Source of the DNA: Gordonia westfalica
Lineage (GTDB): Bacteria > Actinomycetota > Actinomycetes > Mycobacteriales > Mycobacteriaceae
DNA length: 64,000 bases
Direction of reading: 5' to 3'
NCBI RefSeq assembly: GCF_900105725.1
Contig: NZ_FNLM01000034.1
Location: 2,542,001-2,606,000, forward strand
Part shown: positions 44,380 to 52,680 of the stretch, in pieces
How positions within the stretch are numbered: position 1 is the first letter of the stretch
How the letters are laid out: each line of letters starts with the position of its first letter
Notes under the pieces: model-generated
The model's input: the letters and a program-made list of their open reading frames with translations, nothing else
The model's database searches: none
What the model was told of the DNA's origin: nothing
Translations under genes and position numbers: made by a program

Positions 44380-45919
44380 CATCAGTTCGCTCCCGTTGCC
44401 CGAACGCGTCGACGTTCTCGTCGTCGGCGTCGGATTCGGTGGCCTCGCCGCCCTCCACCGGCTGCGAAAGGACCATCCCGGCCTGCAGACGCTCGCGATC
44501 GAGCGGGCCGAGGGCGCCGGCGGCGTGTGGCGCGAGAACGACTACCCGGGCGCGGCCTGCGACGTCCCCACCTCGCTGTACTCGCTGTCGTTCGCACCGA
44601 ACCCGGACTGGGCGCACACCTACGGTCGACGCCACGAGATCCACAACTACTTGCGTTCGGTCGCAGCCGATTACGACGATCAGATCCGTTACAACTGCGC
44701 GCTGACCGCCGCCCGCTGGGACGGTTCCGCACAGGAGTGGGTCGTCGACACGACGAACGGGCAGATCCGCACCCGCTTCCTCGTCGCCGCGCCGGGCGCG
44801 CTGTCGGAGCCGGGCCTCCCCGAGGTGCCGGGCGCCGAGGATTTCACCGGCACGATGTTCCACTCCGCCAAGTGGGATCACACCCAGGACCTGCGCGGAC
44901 GCAAGGTCGCCCTGGTCGGCACCGGCGCGTCGGCCATCCAGATCGTGCCCGAGATCGTCGACACCGTCGGACATCTCACCGTCTTCCAGCGCACACCCGC
45001 CTGGGTCGTGCCCCGCCTCGACCGCAACATCGGTCCGATGGAACGCGCCATCTACAAGCGCGTCCCCGGCGTGCACCGCCTGGTCCGCAAGATGGTCTGG
45101 GCCTACCGCGAGGCCTACGTCCTGATGATGGCGCGCAACCCCAAGTTGCTGCCGATCGCGAAAACCCTTGCGCTGGCTCAGCTCCGAGTCCAGGTCCGCG
45201 ACCGCTCACTCCGCAAGCGCCTCACCCCCGACTACACCATCGGCTGCAAGCGGATGCTGTTGACCAACAAGTGGTTTCCCGCCCTCCAGCGCGACAACGC
45301 CACGGTGACCGGTGCAATCACCCGCCTCACCGCGAACGGCGCCGTCGACGATCAGGGTCGCGAGCACGAGGTCGACACCGTCGTCTTCGCCACCGGGTTC
45401 ACACCCACCGAGCCGCCCATCGCGAGGGCCGTCACCGGCCGCGACGGACGCACCCTGGCCGAGACCTGGCAGGGTTCGCCGCGTGCGTACCGCGGCGTCG
45501 AGGTCCACGGCTTCCCGAATCTGTTCTTCCTGTACGGCCCCAACACCAATCTCGGCCACAGTTCGATCGTGCTGATGCTCGAGCCGCAGGCGTATTACAT
45601 GTCCAAGACGATCGCCGAGGTCACCCGCGCCGGGCATTCGACCTTCGAGGTCACCCAGGCGGCGCAGGACGGCTACAACGCCGACCTCGACCCCGAACTG
45701 GAACGCACCGTGTGGAATTCGGGTGGCTGCTCGAGCTGGTACCTCGACTCCACCGGCCGCAACTCGGTGATGTGGCCCAAGTTCACCAGCGACTTCCGCC
45801 GCCAGATGGCGTCGTTCGAGGCCGCCGACCACCGCTTCGACGACGCCATCCCGGCCGTCGCCGAAACCGTTGAAACCACCGTCACCGACACCGATCCCGA
45901 AAGGACCCTCGCCCAGTGA
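44372..45919 (+). CDS. Flavin-containing / Baeyer-Villiger-type monooxygenase
   Basis: 515 residues from an ATG at 44372. FAD Rossmann motif VVGVGFGGLAALHRL (about 17-31), then GGVWRENDYPGAACDVPTSLYSLSF (typical BVMO/FMO), the fingerprint FTGTMFHSAKW near 157-167 (F-x-G-x3-H-x3-W), and the NADPH Rossmann motif VALVGTGASAIQIVPE near 180. It should insert oxygen next to a ketone or oxidise a heteroatom. Translationally coupled with TetR before it (8-bp overlap) and GMC oxidoreductase after it (4-bp overlap), suggesting a pathway in which an alcohol is oxidised to a ketone and then to an ester or lactone. Confidence 0.92.
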   Translation: MADISSLPLPERVDVLVVGVGFGGLAALHRLRKDHPGLQTLAIERAEGAGGVWRENDYPGAACDVPTSLYSLSFAPNPDWAHTYGRRHEIHNYLRSVAADYDDQIRYNCALTAARWDGSAQEWVVDTTNGQIRTRFLVAAPGALSEPGLPEVPGAEDFTGTMFHSAKWDHTQDLRGRKVALVGTGASAIQIVPEIVDTVGHLTVFQRTPAWVVPRLDRNIGPMERAIYKRVPGVHRLVRKMVWAYREAYVLMMARNPKLLPIAKTLALAQLRVQVRDRSLRKRLTPDYTIGCKRMLLTNKWFPALQRDNATVTGAITRLTANGAVDDQGREHEVDTVVFATGFTPTEPPIARAVTGRDGRTLAETWQGSPRAYRGVEVHGFPNLFFLYGPNTNLGHSSIVLMLEPQAYYMSKTIAEVTRAGHSTFEVTQAAQDGYNADLDPELERTVWNSGGCSSWYLDSTGRNSVMWPKFTSDFRRQMASFEAADHRFDDAIPAVAETVETTVTDTDPERTLAQ

Positions 45920-47637
45920 CCAGGACCGTTCATCATGACGCCGACCACTACGACGCCATCGTCATCGGTTCCGGTTTCGGCGGCTCGGTGGCCGCACTCC
46001 GGCTGACCGAGAAGGGTTATCGCGTCGCGGTCGTCGAGTCGGGTCGTCGTTTCGCCGACGCCGACCTGCCCAAGACCAGTTGGCGTCTCAAGGATTACGT
46101 GTGGGCGCCGGCGCTCGGCATGTTCGGCGTCCAGCGCATGCACCTGCTGCGCGACGTCCTCGTGATGGCCGGCGCAGGCGTCGGCGGCGGATCGCTGAAC
46201 TACGCGAACACGCTGTACCGGCCACTCCCCGCATTCTTCGACGACCCGCACTGGGGCAAGATCACCGACTGGGCCGCCGAACTCGACCCCTACTACGACC
46301 AGGCGTCGCGCATGCTCGGTGTGACCACCTATCCCAAGGTCACCCCGGCCGACCGGGTGATGCGCAAGGTCGCCGAGGACATGGGCGCAGGCGGCACCTT
46401 CGTCCACACGCCCGTCGGCGTCTTCTTCGGCGAGCCCGGAAAGACTGTCGAGGACCCGTTCTTCGGCGGCGCCGGACCGGCCCGCACCGGCTGCACCGAT
46501 TGCGGCGCCTGCATGACCGGTTGTCCCGTCGGCGCGAAGAACACGCTGGTCAAGAACTATTTGTACCTGGCCGAACAGGCCGGTGCCACCGTCATCCCGC
46601 TGACGACCGTCGACGATGTCCGTCCACGATCAGAGGGCGGATACACCGTCGGTACGCATCGAACGGGTCGACGCTGGTCGCGCCGTGGTCGCCGTTCGTT
46701 CACCGCCGATCACGTGGTGTTCGCCGCCGGCACGTACGGCACCAACAAGCTGCTGCTGGACATGCAGCAGAGCGGTCGACTTCCCGGGCTGTCCCCTCGG
46801 CTCGGGAAGGTGGTCCGGACCAACTCCGAGGCCGTCCTGGCCGCGACCGCGACCGATCTGAAGGTCGACTACACCGAGGGTGTGGCGATCACGTCGTCGT
46901 TCCACCCGAACGAACACACCCACATCGAGCCCGTGCGATACGGCAAGGGCAGCAACCTGATCGGGTTGTTGCAGGCGATGCTCATCGATGGCGACGGTCG
47001 CCTGCCGCGGCCTCTCGCAGCCGTGGTCGAGATGATCAAGCACCCGCTCGTCACATTGCGTGGCCTGTCGGTTCGCAACTGGTCCGAGCGCACGATCATC
47101 GCCCTGGTGATGCAGACCGCCGACAACTCCCTCGAATTATTCTCGCGCCGTGGCCGTTTCGGTCCGATGCTGCGCAGCAAGCCAGGTGCCGGCGACCCGC
47201 CGCCGACCTGGATCCCGGTGGGCCACGAGGCCGTCCGCAAGATCGCCGACGAGATCGACGGCGACCCGGGCGGTTCCTTCGTCGACTGGCTGAACATCCC
47301 GATGACCGCGCACTTCCTGGGCGGCTGCTCGATCGGACGTTCCGCCGACGACGGCGTCGTCGACCCGTATCACCGCGTGTTCAACCATCCGGGCCTGCAC
47401 GTCGTCGACGGTTCGGCGGTATCGGCGAACCTGGGTGTGAACCCGTCGCTGACGATCACCGCCCAGGCCGAGCGCGCACTCGCGATGTGGCCGAACGCCG
47501 GTGAGGCGGACCCGCGTCCGGAGCTCGGTGCGTCGTACGAGCCGGTCGCCCCGGTGCACCCCGCCCGTCCCGCGGTGCCCGAGTACGCACCCGCCGCACT
47601 GCGGTTGCCGATCACGCCGATTTCCAACGCCGGCTGA
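45916..47637 (+). CDS. GMC-family oxidoreductase (ChoD-like)
   Basis: 573 residues from a GTG at 45916 overlapping the upstream stop (GTGA). FAD motif VIGSGFGGSVAALRL (about 16-30), AGAGVGGGSLNYANTLYRP, and the C-terminal GMC blocks HFLGGCSIG and HVVDGSAVSANLGVNPSLTITAQAERALA. A cysteine cluster GCTDCGACMTGCPVGAKN near 192-209 looks like an iron-sulfur motif; the same block occurs in ChoD-type mycobacterial proteins annotated as cholesterol oxidase. The physiological substrate is probably a sterol-like or other hydrophobic alcohol. Works with the coupled monooxygenase by inference. Confidence 0.9.
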   Translation: MTRTVHHDADHYDAIVIGSGFGGSVAALRLTEKGYRVAVVESGRRFADADLPKTSWRLKDYVWAPALGMFGVQRMHLLRDVLVMAGAGVGGGSLNYANTLYRPLPAFFDDPHWGKITDWAAELDPYYDQASRMLGVTTYPKVTPADRVMRKVAEDMGAGGTFVHTPVGVFFGEPGKTVEDPFFGGAGPARTGCTDCGACMTGCPVGAKNTLVKNYLYLAEQAGATVIPLTTVDDVRPRSEGGYTVGTHRTGRRWSRRGRRSFTADHVVFAAGTYGTNKLLLDMQQSGRLPGLSPRLGKVVRTNSEAVLAATATDLKVDYTEGVAITSSFHPNEHTHIEPVRYGKGSNLIGLLQAMLIDGDGRLPRPLAAVVEMIKHPLVTLRGLSVRNWSERTIIALVMQTADNSLELFSRRGRFGPMLRSKPGAGDPPPTWIPVGHEAVRKIADEIDGDPGGSFVDWLNIPMTAHFLGGCSIGRSADDGVVDPYHRVFNHPGLHVVDGSAVSANLGVNPSLTITAQAERALAMWPNAGEADPRPELGASYEPVAPVHPARPAVPEYAPAALRLPITPISNAG

Positions 47638-47822
47638 GCTCGTTGAGCCGGTAGCGAGCGCCCGCAAATCCCGCTCGTTGAGCCGGTAGCGAGCCACCGC
47701 AAATCCCGCTCGTTGAGCCGGTAGCGAGCGCCAGCGAGCCACCGCGTCGAAACGAGCACCCGCACCCCCGCTCGTTGAGCCGGTAGCGAGCGCCAGCGAG
47801 CCACCGCGCGAAACGAGCACCC
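47638..47822. repeat. Dispersed repeat cluster ('cgttgagccggtagcgagc', 4 copies)
   Basis: Four copies of gctcgttgagccggtagcgagcg with variable tails (gccagcgagccaccgcg, cgaaacgagcaccc) fill the gap between the converging GMC and alkB genes. Confidence 0.85.
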
Positions 47823-47826
47823 GCGC

Positions 47827-48456
47827 TCACCACACCCCGGGCGGCCTCAGCTGGATGCTGATCCGCGCCCCGACGCCGCGCACCTTGGGTACCGCGTGTT
47901 CCCAGGTGCGCTGGCAGCTGCCGCCCATGACCAGCAGGTCACCGGTGGACAGGGTGAACTTCAGCGACTTCCCGCCGCCGCGCGGTCGCAGCATCAGCGG
48001 CCGCGGGGCGCCGAGGGAGACGATCGCGACCATCGTGTCGTGCGTCGACGCCCGGCCGATGCGGTCACCGTGCCAGGCGACCGAGTCGTTGCCGTCGCGG
48101 TAGAGGCTGATGCCGGCGGTCGCGAAACCTTCGGGCAGTTCGTCGCGGTAATGCCGCGACAGCGCAGACCGCATCTCGGTGATCAACGCATCGGGGAACG
48201 GATCGTCCTTCTGATAGATCGACACCAGCCGGGGGACGTCGACGACGCGGTCGTACATCTGACGTCGCTCGGCTCGCCACGGGACATCGCGGCGGAGTCG
48301 GTCGAACAGCTCGTCGGGTCCGCTGATCCAGCCCGGGCACAGGTCCACCCACGCACCGTCGGTGAGTGGACGCCGCGTCATCGAGGCCGCCAGGTCGCCG
48401 AGCGCCGGTTCCGCGGCCACCTCGGCGAACAACGAACCCTGGATGCCGATGGACAT
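47827..48456 (-). CDS. alkB: Alpha-ketoglutarate-dependent dioxygenase AlkB
   Basis: 209 residues from an ATG at 48456; the longer frame upstream is repeat-encoded (Gly/Ser/Ala) and rejected. Fe(II)/2OG oxygenase with H129-x-D131 (AWHGDRIG), distal H187 (TWEHAVPK) and the 2OG-binding Arg near 198 in GARISIQLRP. The LYRDGNDSVAWHGD block is characteristic of DNA/RNA repair AlkB proteins, which remove alkyl groups from bases. Usual length. It stands between repeat clusters and appears single. Confidence 0.92.
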   Translation of the reverse strand: MSIGIQGSLFAEVAAEPALGDLAASMTRRPLTDGAWVDLCPGWISGPDELFDRLRRDVPWRAERRQMYDRVVDVPRLVSIYQKDDPFPDALITEMRSALSRHYRDELPEGFATAGISLYRDGNDSVAWHGDRIGRASTHDTMVAIVSLGAPRPLMLRPRGGGKSLKFTLSTGDLLVMGGSCQRTWEHAVPKVRGVGARISIQLRPPGVW

Positions 48457-48507
48457 GCTCCCCACCGTACACCGAGATCGAACGCACGTTCGAGGATTGG
48501 CGCCGGC

Positions 48508-48600
48508 TGAGCCTGCACCCCCACTGCCGGCTGAGCCGGCACCCCCACTGCCGGCTGAGCCGGTACCGAGCGAAGCGAGGCACCGCGTCGAAGCCCCCGC
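48508..48600. repeat. Dispersed repeat cluster ('ccactgccggctgagccgg')
   Basis: About three copies of ccccactgccggctgagccg then gtaccgagcgaagcgaggca and ccgcgtcgaagccc, between alkB and the GIY-YIG gene. Confidence 0.75.
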
Positions 48601-48610
48601 ACCGCCATCC

Positions 48611-48916
48611 TCACGGGTCGATCGCGAGCCTCCGCTGCCCACCCTTCATCGCAAAGCCGGGCAGCAGTTCCATTCTTCCTTCGATGAGCGCACGACGCTT
48701 TGCACGCGACCAACCGTGCAAGCGGCGTTCGGCCGCATGCGCCTCACCGATGTGCGGGAACTCTCTCTGATAGACGAGACGAACGGGAAGCCGTGAGCGC
48801 GTGTACCTCGAACCCTTCCCGCTCATGTGTTGGTCGACGCGGTGTTCGACGTTGCGTGTACTGCCGACGTACAGGCTGCCGTCGGCGCACTCGAGGATGT
48901 AGACGAAGCCGGACAT
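48611..48916 (-). CDS. GIY-YIG nuclease-family protein
   Basis: 101 residues from an ATG at 48916. Small single-domain UPF0213/YhbQ-like nuclease: FVYILECADGSLYVGSTRNVEHRVDQH carries the GIY...YIG equivalent Y6 and Y16-VG, Arg26 and the later Glu63 (HAAERRLHGWSRAKRRALIEG) of the catalytic set. These small proteins are often near repeats and may act in DNA repair; the role is not firmly known. Length is normal. Confidence 0.9.
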   Translation of the reverse strand: MSGFVYILECADGSLYVGSTRNVEHRVDQHMSGKGSRYTRSRLPVRLVYQREFPHIGEAHAAERRLHGWSRAKRRALIEGRMELLPGFAMKGGQRRLAIDP

Positions 48917-49002
48917 GGGTCGACTGTGGACGATGACGAGGCCTGCGGCTCTGTCGTATCCACAGGTAGCAGCTCGATCCCCAGCGGGTTCGACGTCGGC
49001 TT

Positions 49003-49114
49003 GCGGGGGGCTTCGACGCGGTGCCTCGCTGCGCGAGGAACCGGCTCAGCCGGCGGTAGGGGCGCCTCGCTGCACGAGGAACCGGCTCAGCCGGCAGTGG
49101 GGCACCACACCGGG
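49003..49114. repeat. Dispersed repeat cluster ('ctcgctgcgcgaggaaccggctcagccgg', 2 copies)
   Basis: gcttcgacgcggtgcctcgc, then two copies of cgctgcgcgaggaaccggct / cagccggc(g/a)gt, ending at the SulP stop. Same family as at 48.5 kb in opposite orientation. Confidence 0.75.
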
Positions 49115-50629
49115 CTACTCCCCGCCCAGATGCCCGCTCAACCGGCCGTGCCGTTCGGCGCTGGCGTCGTTGAGCCCGACGATCGTGACGTTCTTGCCCT
49201 TCGCCCTGTACTTGGTGGTGATGGCGTCGAGGGTCGCCACCGACGACGCGTCCCACACGTGCGAGTCGCTGAGGTCGATGATGACGTTGGATTCCTCGGC
49301 GGTGTAGTCGAACTGGTACACGAGGTCATTGCTCGACGCGAAGAACAGCTCGCCCTCCACCTTGTAAACGCGGGTGTTCTCGTCTGGACCGTCGACCTCG
49401 ACGACCTCCGTCAGGTGCGCGACGCGACGCGCGAACAACACCGACGCGATCAGCACACCGACGATGACTCCATAGGCCAGGTTCGACGTCGCGACGGTCA
49501 CCGCGACTGTCGCCAGCATCACGACGGTCTCCGACTTGGGCATGCGCCGCAACGTCTTCGGGTTGATGCTGTGCCAGTCGAACGTCCCCACCGACACCAT
49601 GATCATCACCGCGACCAGCGCCGCCATCGGGATCTTGGCCACCACATCGCCCAGTCCCACGACGAGTATCAGCAGGAAGACACCGGCCAGGAACGTCGAG
49701 ATCCGAGTGCGCGCACGGGATTCCTTGACGTTGATCATCGTCTGGCCGATCATCGCGCAACCGCCCATGCCGCCGAAGAAGCCGGTGACCAGGTTGGCGA
49801 CACCCTGCCCGACGGCCTCACGGGACTTGTCGGAGTGCGTGTCGGTGATGTCGTCGACCAGTTTGGCGGTCATCAGCGACTCGAGCAGGCCGACGATGGC
49901 GATCGCCAGCGCGTACGGCGCGATGACGGACAACGTGTCCCAGGTGAACGGCACATCAGGGATCACCCACGCCGGCAGACTGTCCGGAAGCTCGCCCTCG
50001 TCACCGACATTCGGCACCTTCACGCTCGCGATCAACGTCACCGCGGTCAGCAGCACGATGGCGACCAGCGGTGCGGGTACCGCGGTCGTCAGCCGCGGCA
50101 GCCCGACGATGATCACGATGCCGGTCGCCACCATCGGGTACACCAGCCACGGCACGCCCAGCAGATGCGGCACCTGCGCGGAGAAGATCAGGATGGCCAG
50201 CGCGTTGACGAAGCCGACCATCACGCTGCGCGGGATGAACCGCATCAGCTTCGCGACGCCGAGCGCACCCAGCGCGACCTGGAAGATGCCTCCGAGCAGG
50301 ACCGCGGCGATCAGATACTGCAGACCGTGGCTGTCCACGAGCGGCGCCACCACCAGCGCAACCGCACCGGTGGCCGCCGAGATCATCGCGGGACGACCGC
50401 CGACGATCGCGATGGTCACCGCCATCGTGAACGACGCGAACAGGCCGACCCGCGGGTCGACGCCGGCGATGATCGAGAACGAGATCGCCTCGGGGATCAG
50501 GGCCAGCGCGACGACGAGTCCGGCCAGGACCTCGGTGCGCAGCCGGCTCGGCGAACGCAGTGTCGACAAGACGGGCTGGCGGTCGGCCGGTGAGACGGCC
50601 TCAGTGCCGGCCTTCGCGGAACTCGGCAC
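49115..50629 (-). CDS. SulP-family anion transporter with STAS domain
   Basis: 504 residues from a GTG at 50629, chosen because GAGGAG lies 7 nt upstream; an ATG at 50695 lacks this. The membrane domain (about 30-400) shows the SulP signature [38 protein letters not shown] and later [19 protein letters not shown]. The C-terminal STAS domain (about 410-504) has [33 protein letters not shown], where the Ser in DASS occupies the usual regulatory serine place. It probably carries sulfate or bicarbonate; single gene, no cysteine-pathway neighbours. Confidence 0.9.
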   Translation of the reverse strand: MPSSAKAGTEAVSPADRQPVLSTLRSPSRLRTEVLAGLVVALALIPEAISFSIIAGVDPRVGLFASFTMAVTIAIVGGRPAMISAATGAVALVVAPLVDSHGLQYLIAAVLLGGIFQVALGALGVAKLMRFIPRSVMVGFVNALAILIFSAQVPHLLGVPWLVYPMVATGIVIIVGLPRLTTAVPAPLVAIVLLTAVTLIASVKVPNVGDEGELPDSLPAWVIPDVPFTWDTLSVIAPYALAIAIVGLLESLMTAKLVDDITDTHSDKSREAVGQGVANLVTGFFGGMGGCAMIGQTMINVKESRARTRISTFLAGVFLLILVVGLGDVVAKIPMAALVAVMIMVSVGTFDWHSINPKTLRRMPKSETVVMLATVAVTVATSNLAYGVIVGVLIASVLFARRVAHLTEVVEVDGPDENTRVYKVEGELFFASSNDLVYQFDYTAEESNVIIDLSDSHVWDASSVATLDAITTKYRAKGKNVTIVGLNDASAERHGRLSGHLGGE

Positions 50630-50877
50630 CGCGGACTCCTCTGTACAGGGGTGGTGAACCTGCGGAACTCTACTCGCGCACGCGGCGACGCTCACCTCCG
50701 CGGGCGGGGTAGGCCTCGTCGTCGACGCAGCTCACGCGGTTCTCGACGACCCGCGCCAGTGGGCAACCGCACATCCGGCGCACCCACGCGGGGGCCGCCG
50801 GGTGAGGGGTCCTCCAGCGGCGGCCCATCGTCGATGCTTTAATCAATTCGTTATAAATCTTTCCGAGGGGGAACTCG

Positions 50878-51390
50878 ATGAAGCGCTCCGGTATCGCCGG
50901 CTTGTTGGCTGCTGCCGCCATGTTGATCCCGACGACTCCGGCGATGGCCGACCCGGTCGGTGATCTGTTCGGCAGTGCCAGCGGCAGCCTGGACTCCGGA
51001 AGCTCGGCGTTCGGCTCGTCGGGCGACAAGGTCACCCACTACGGCAAGCTCGGTCGTGCGGACGCGCGCAACGGCGTGAAGTCCATCAACGTCTGGGTCT
51101 ACAACCCGAAGGGCGCCACGCAGACGACGCCGGGCACCTTCGTCAAGAACTCCCGCCTCGGCGTGCGCTGGAACTCGATCATCAACTCCGGCCCCATCGT
51201 CGACGGCAACGAGTGCCGCATGGAGGTCCGCCTCGCCGGACCGAAGGTGCCCAAGGAAGCCGCGCTGTACAAGACACGGGACTGCACCGCGGTGAAGTCC
51301 TACTTCTTCAAGGGCGGTGGCGACTTCACCATCCGCGTCACCGACCTGATCTCCGGCGCGTCGAACAGCATCGCGTTCTCGGTCGAATAG
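50878..51390 (+). CDS. Secreted protein of unknown function
   Basis: 170 residues from an ATG at 50878 after GAGGGGGAA. Signal peptide MKRSGIAGLLAAAAMLIPTTPAMA with a probable AMA/DP cut at 24/25, then a Gly/Ser-rich stretch and a ~110-residue domain with one cysteine pair (NEC...RDC). An AT-rich tract with ATTCGTTATAAATC just upstream (about 50845-50858) is a probable promoter region. No family recognised. Followed by an 18-bp-arm terminator. Confidence 0.75.
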   Translation: MKRSGIAGLLAAAAMLIPTTPAMADPVGDLFGSASGSLDSGSSAFGSSGDKVTHYGKLGRADARNGVKSINVWVYNPKGATQTTPGTFVKNSRLGVRWNSIINSGPIVDGNECRMEVRLAGPKVPKEAALYKTRDCTAVKSYFFKGGGDFTIRVTDLISGASNSIAFSVE

Positions 51391-51412
51391 CAACCGCTAC
51401 CCGCCTGGACAC

Positions 51413-51457
51413 AAAGTGCGGGATGAGTGCTGGTTTCCGGCACTCATCCCGCACTTT
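51413..51457. terminator. Strong bidirectional hairpin
   Basis: Perfect 18-bp arms aaagtgcgggatgagtgc (51413-51430) / gcactcatcccgcacttt (51440-51457), 9-nt loop, with A/T ends on both sides, between two converging genes. Confidence 0.9.
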
Positions 51458-51479
51458 CTGCGCACGTGATCGGGAACTG

Positions 51480-52370
51480 TCAGCCCGCCGCCGGCACGTC
51501 GAACTTCTCCCCCGTCAGCTTCTCCGACTCCGCCCACAGCGCCGCACGGAACGATTCGTCGTCGGCAGCCTTCTTGTATTTGTTCCGGCCGGGCGAACCG
51601 TGCATCCCGAAGAACTTGGTCGGCCCGTAGTACGTGCCGGACGGCAGGCCCGACATGGTCGCGGCGTACTCCTGCGGCAGCGCCCCGTCGGCGGCGGACT
51701 GCGCGATCGGCAGTTTGTTTCCGAGCTTCGCCATGACGTCGGTGAAGTTCTCGCTCCGGCCCTGCAATTCCGTTGCGGCATAACCGGGGTGGGCGATGAA
51801 GGACTGCTTCGACGACCCGGCCTCCTTCAGCCGTTTGGCGAGCTCGAGTCCGAACATGAGATTGGCCATCTTGGAATCGCCGTAGGCCTGCCACCGACGG
51901 TATCGACGCTTCTCCCAGTTGAGGTCGTCGAGTTGGATGTTCCCGATCTGATGCACGCCCGGCGACACGGTGACGACCCGGTCGGTGATCTTCGGCAGCA
52001 GCAGCGCGGTGAGCGCGAAGTGGCCGAGATGGTTGGTGCCGATCTGCATTTCGAAGCCGTCGACGGTGCGTCGAAGCGGTACGGCCATGAGACCGGCGTT
52101 GTTGATGAGGACGTCGGCACCGGTGAAACTCGAGGCGAACGCCCGGACCGACGACAGATCCGCGAGATCGAGCTGAGCGACCGTCGCGTTGGGTCCCAGC
52201 TTCGACGCGACGGCGTCGGCCTTGGTGGTGTTGCGGCACGCCAGGATGACGTCGGCGCCGGCGGCGACGAGCGCTTTCGCCGTCTCCGCCCCGAGGCCGC
52301 TGTTGGCGCCGGTCACCACGAAGGTGCGGCCTGTCTGATTGGGAATGTTCGCTGACGTCCAACCGTTCAT
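51480..52370 (-). CDS. SDR oxidoreductase (retinol-dehydrogenase-like)
   Basis: 296 residues from an ATG at 52370 after CAGGGGGC. NAD(P) motif VVTGANSGLGAETAKAL, NNAGLM, catalytic Ser in VVTVSPGVHQIG and Y-x3-K as AYGDSKMANLMFG. This is the atypical-length SDR group (WWOX/retinol dehydrogenase-like) common in mycobacteria, probably cytosolic with a hydrophobic substrate. Monocistronic. The longer upstream reading is repeat-encoded. Confidence 0.9.
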   Translation of the reverse strand: MNGWTSANIPNQTGRTFVVTGANSGLGAETAKALVAAGADVILACRNTTKADAVASKLGPNATVAQLDLADLSSVRAFASSFTGADVLINNAGLMAVPLRRTVDGFEMQIGTNHLGHFALTALLLPKITDRVVTVSPGVHQIGNIQLDDLNWEKRRYRRWQAYGDSKMANLMFGLELAKRLKEAGSSKQSFIAHPGYAATELQGRSENFTDVMAKLGNKLPIAQSAADGALPQEYAATMSGLPSGTYYGPTKFFGMHGSPGRNKYKKAADDESFRAALWAESEKLTGEKFDVPAAG

Positions 52371-52479
52371 CGCAGCCCCCTGGGGTGGTCTGTGGCGCGG
52401 CGACGGCGCCGCGACCCTTCGGCCCACGCTATTGACGACCCCGGACCGCGTCAACGACTCGTCTGGTGCAGTGGGGGTT

Positions 52480-52680
52480 TCGACGCGGTGGCTCGCTTCG
52501 CTCGCTACCGGCTCAACCCGCAGGACACGTGGCTCGCTTCGCTCGCTACCGGCTCAACCAGCGGGACACGGTGGCTCGCTTCGCTCGCTACCGGCTCAAC
52601 CCGCAGGACGCGGTGGCTCGCTTCGCAAGACACGACGACGCGCACCGCTCGCAACCGGCTCAATCAGCCTGTGGGGTGCT
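52480..52680. repeat. Dispersed repeat cluster ('gtggctcgcttcgctcgctaccggctcaacc')
   Basis: Four copies of ggtggctcgcttcgctcgct then accggctcaacccgcaggacac, plus a truncated fifth, between the SDR start and the cyclase stop. It produces Arg/Ser-rich false frames. Confidence 0.85.

Noticed and set aside
50670..50827. Possible 52-residue minus-strand protein (MGRRWRTPHPAAPAW...)
   Set aside because: Has a CGC motif but no convincing ribosome site and lies in the promoter region of the secreted protein; not enough support.
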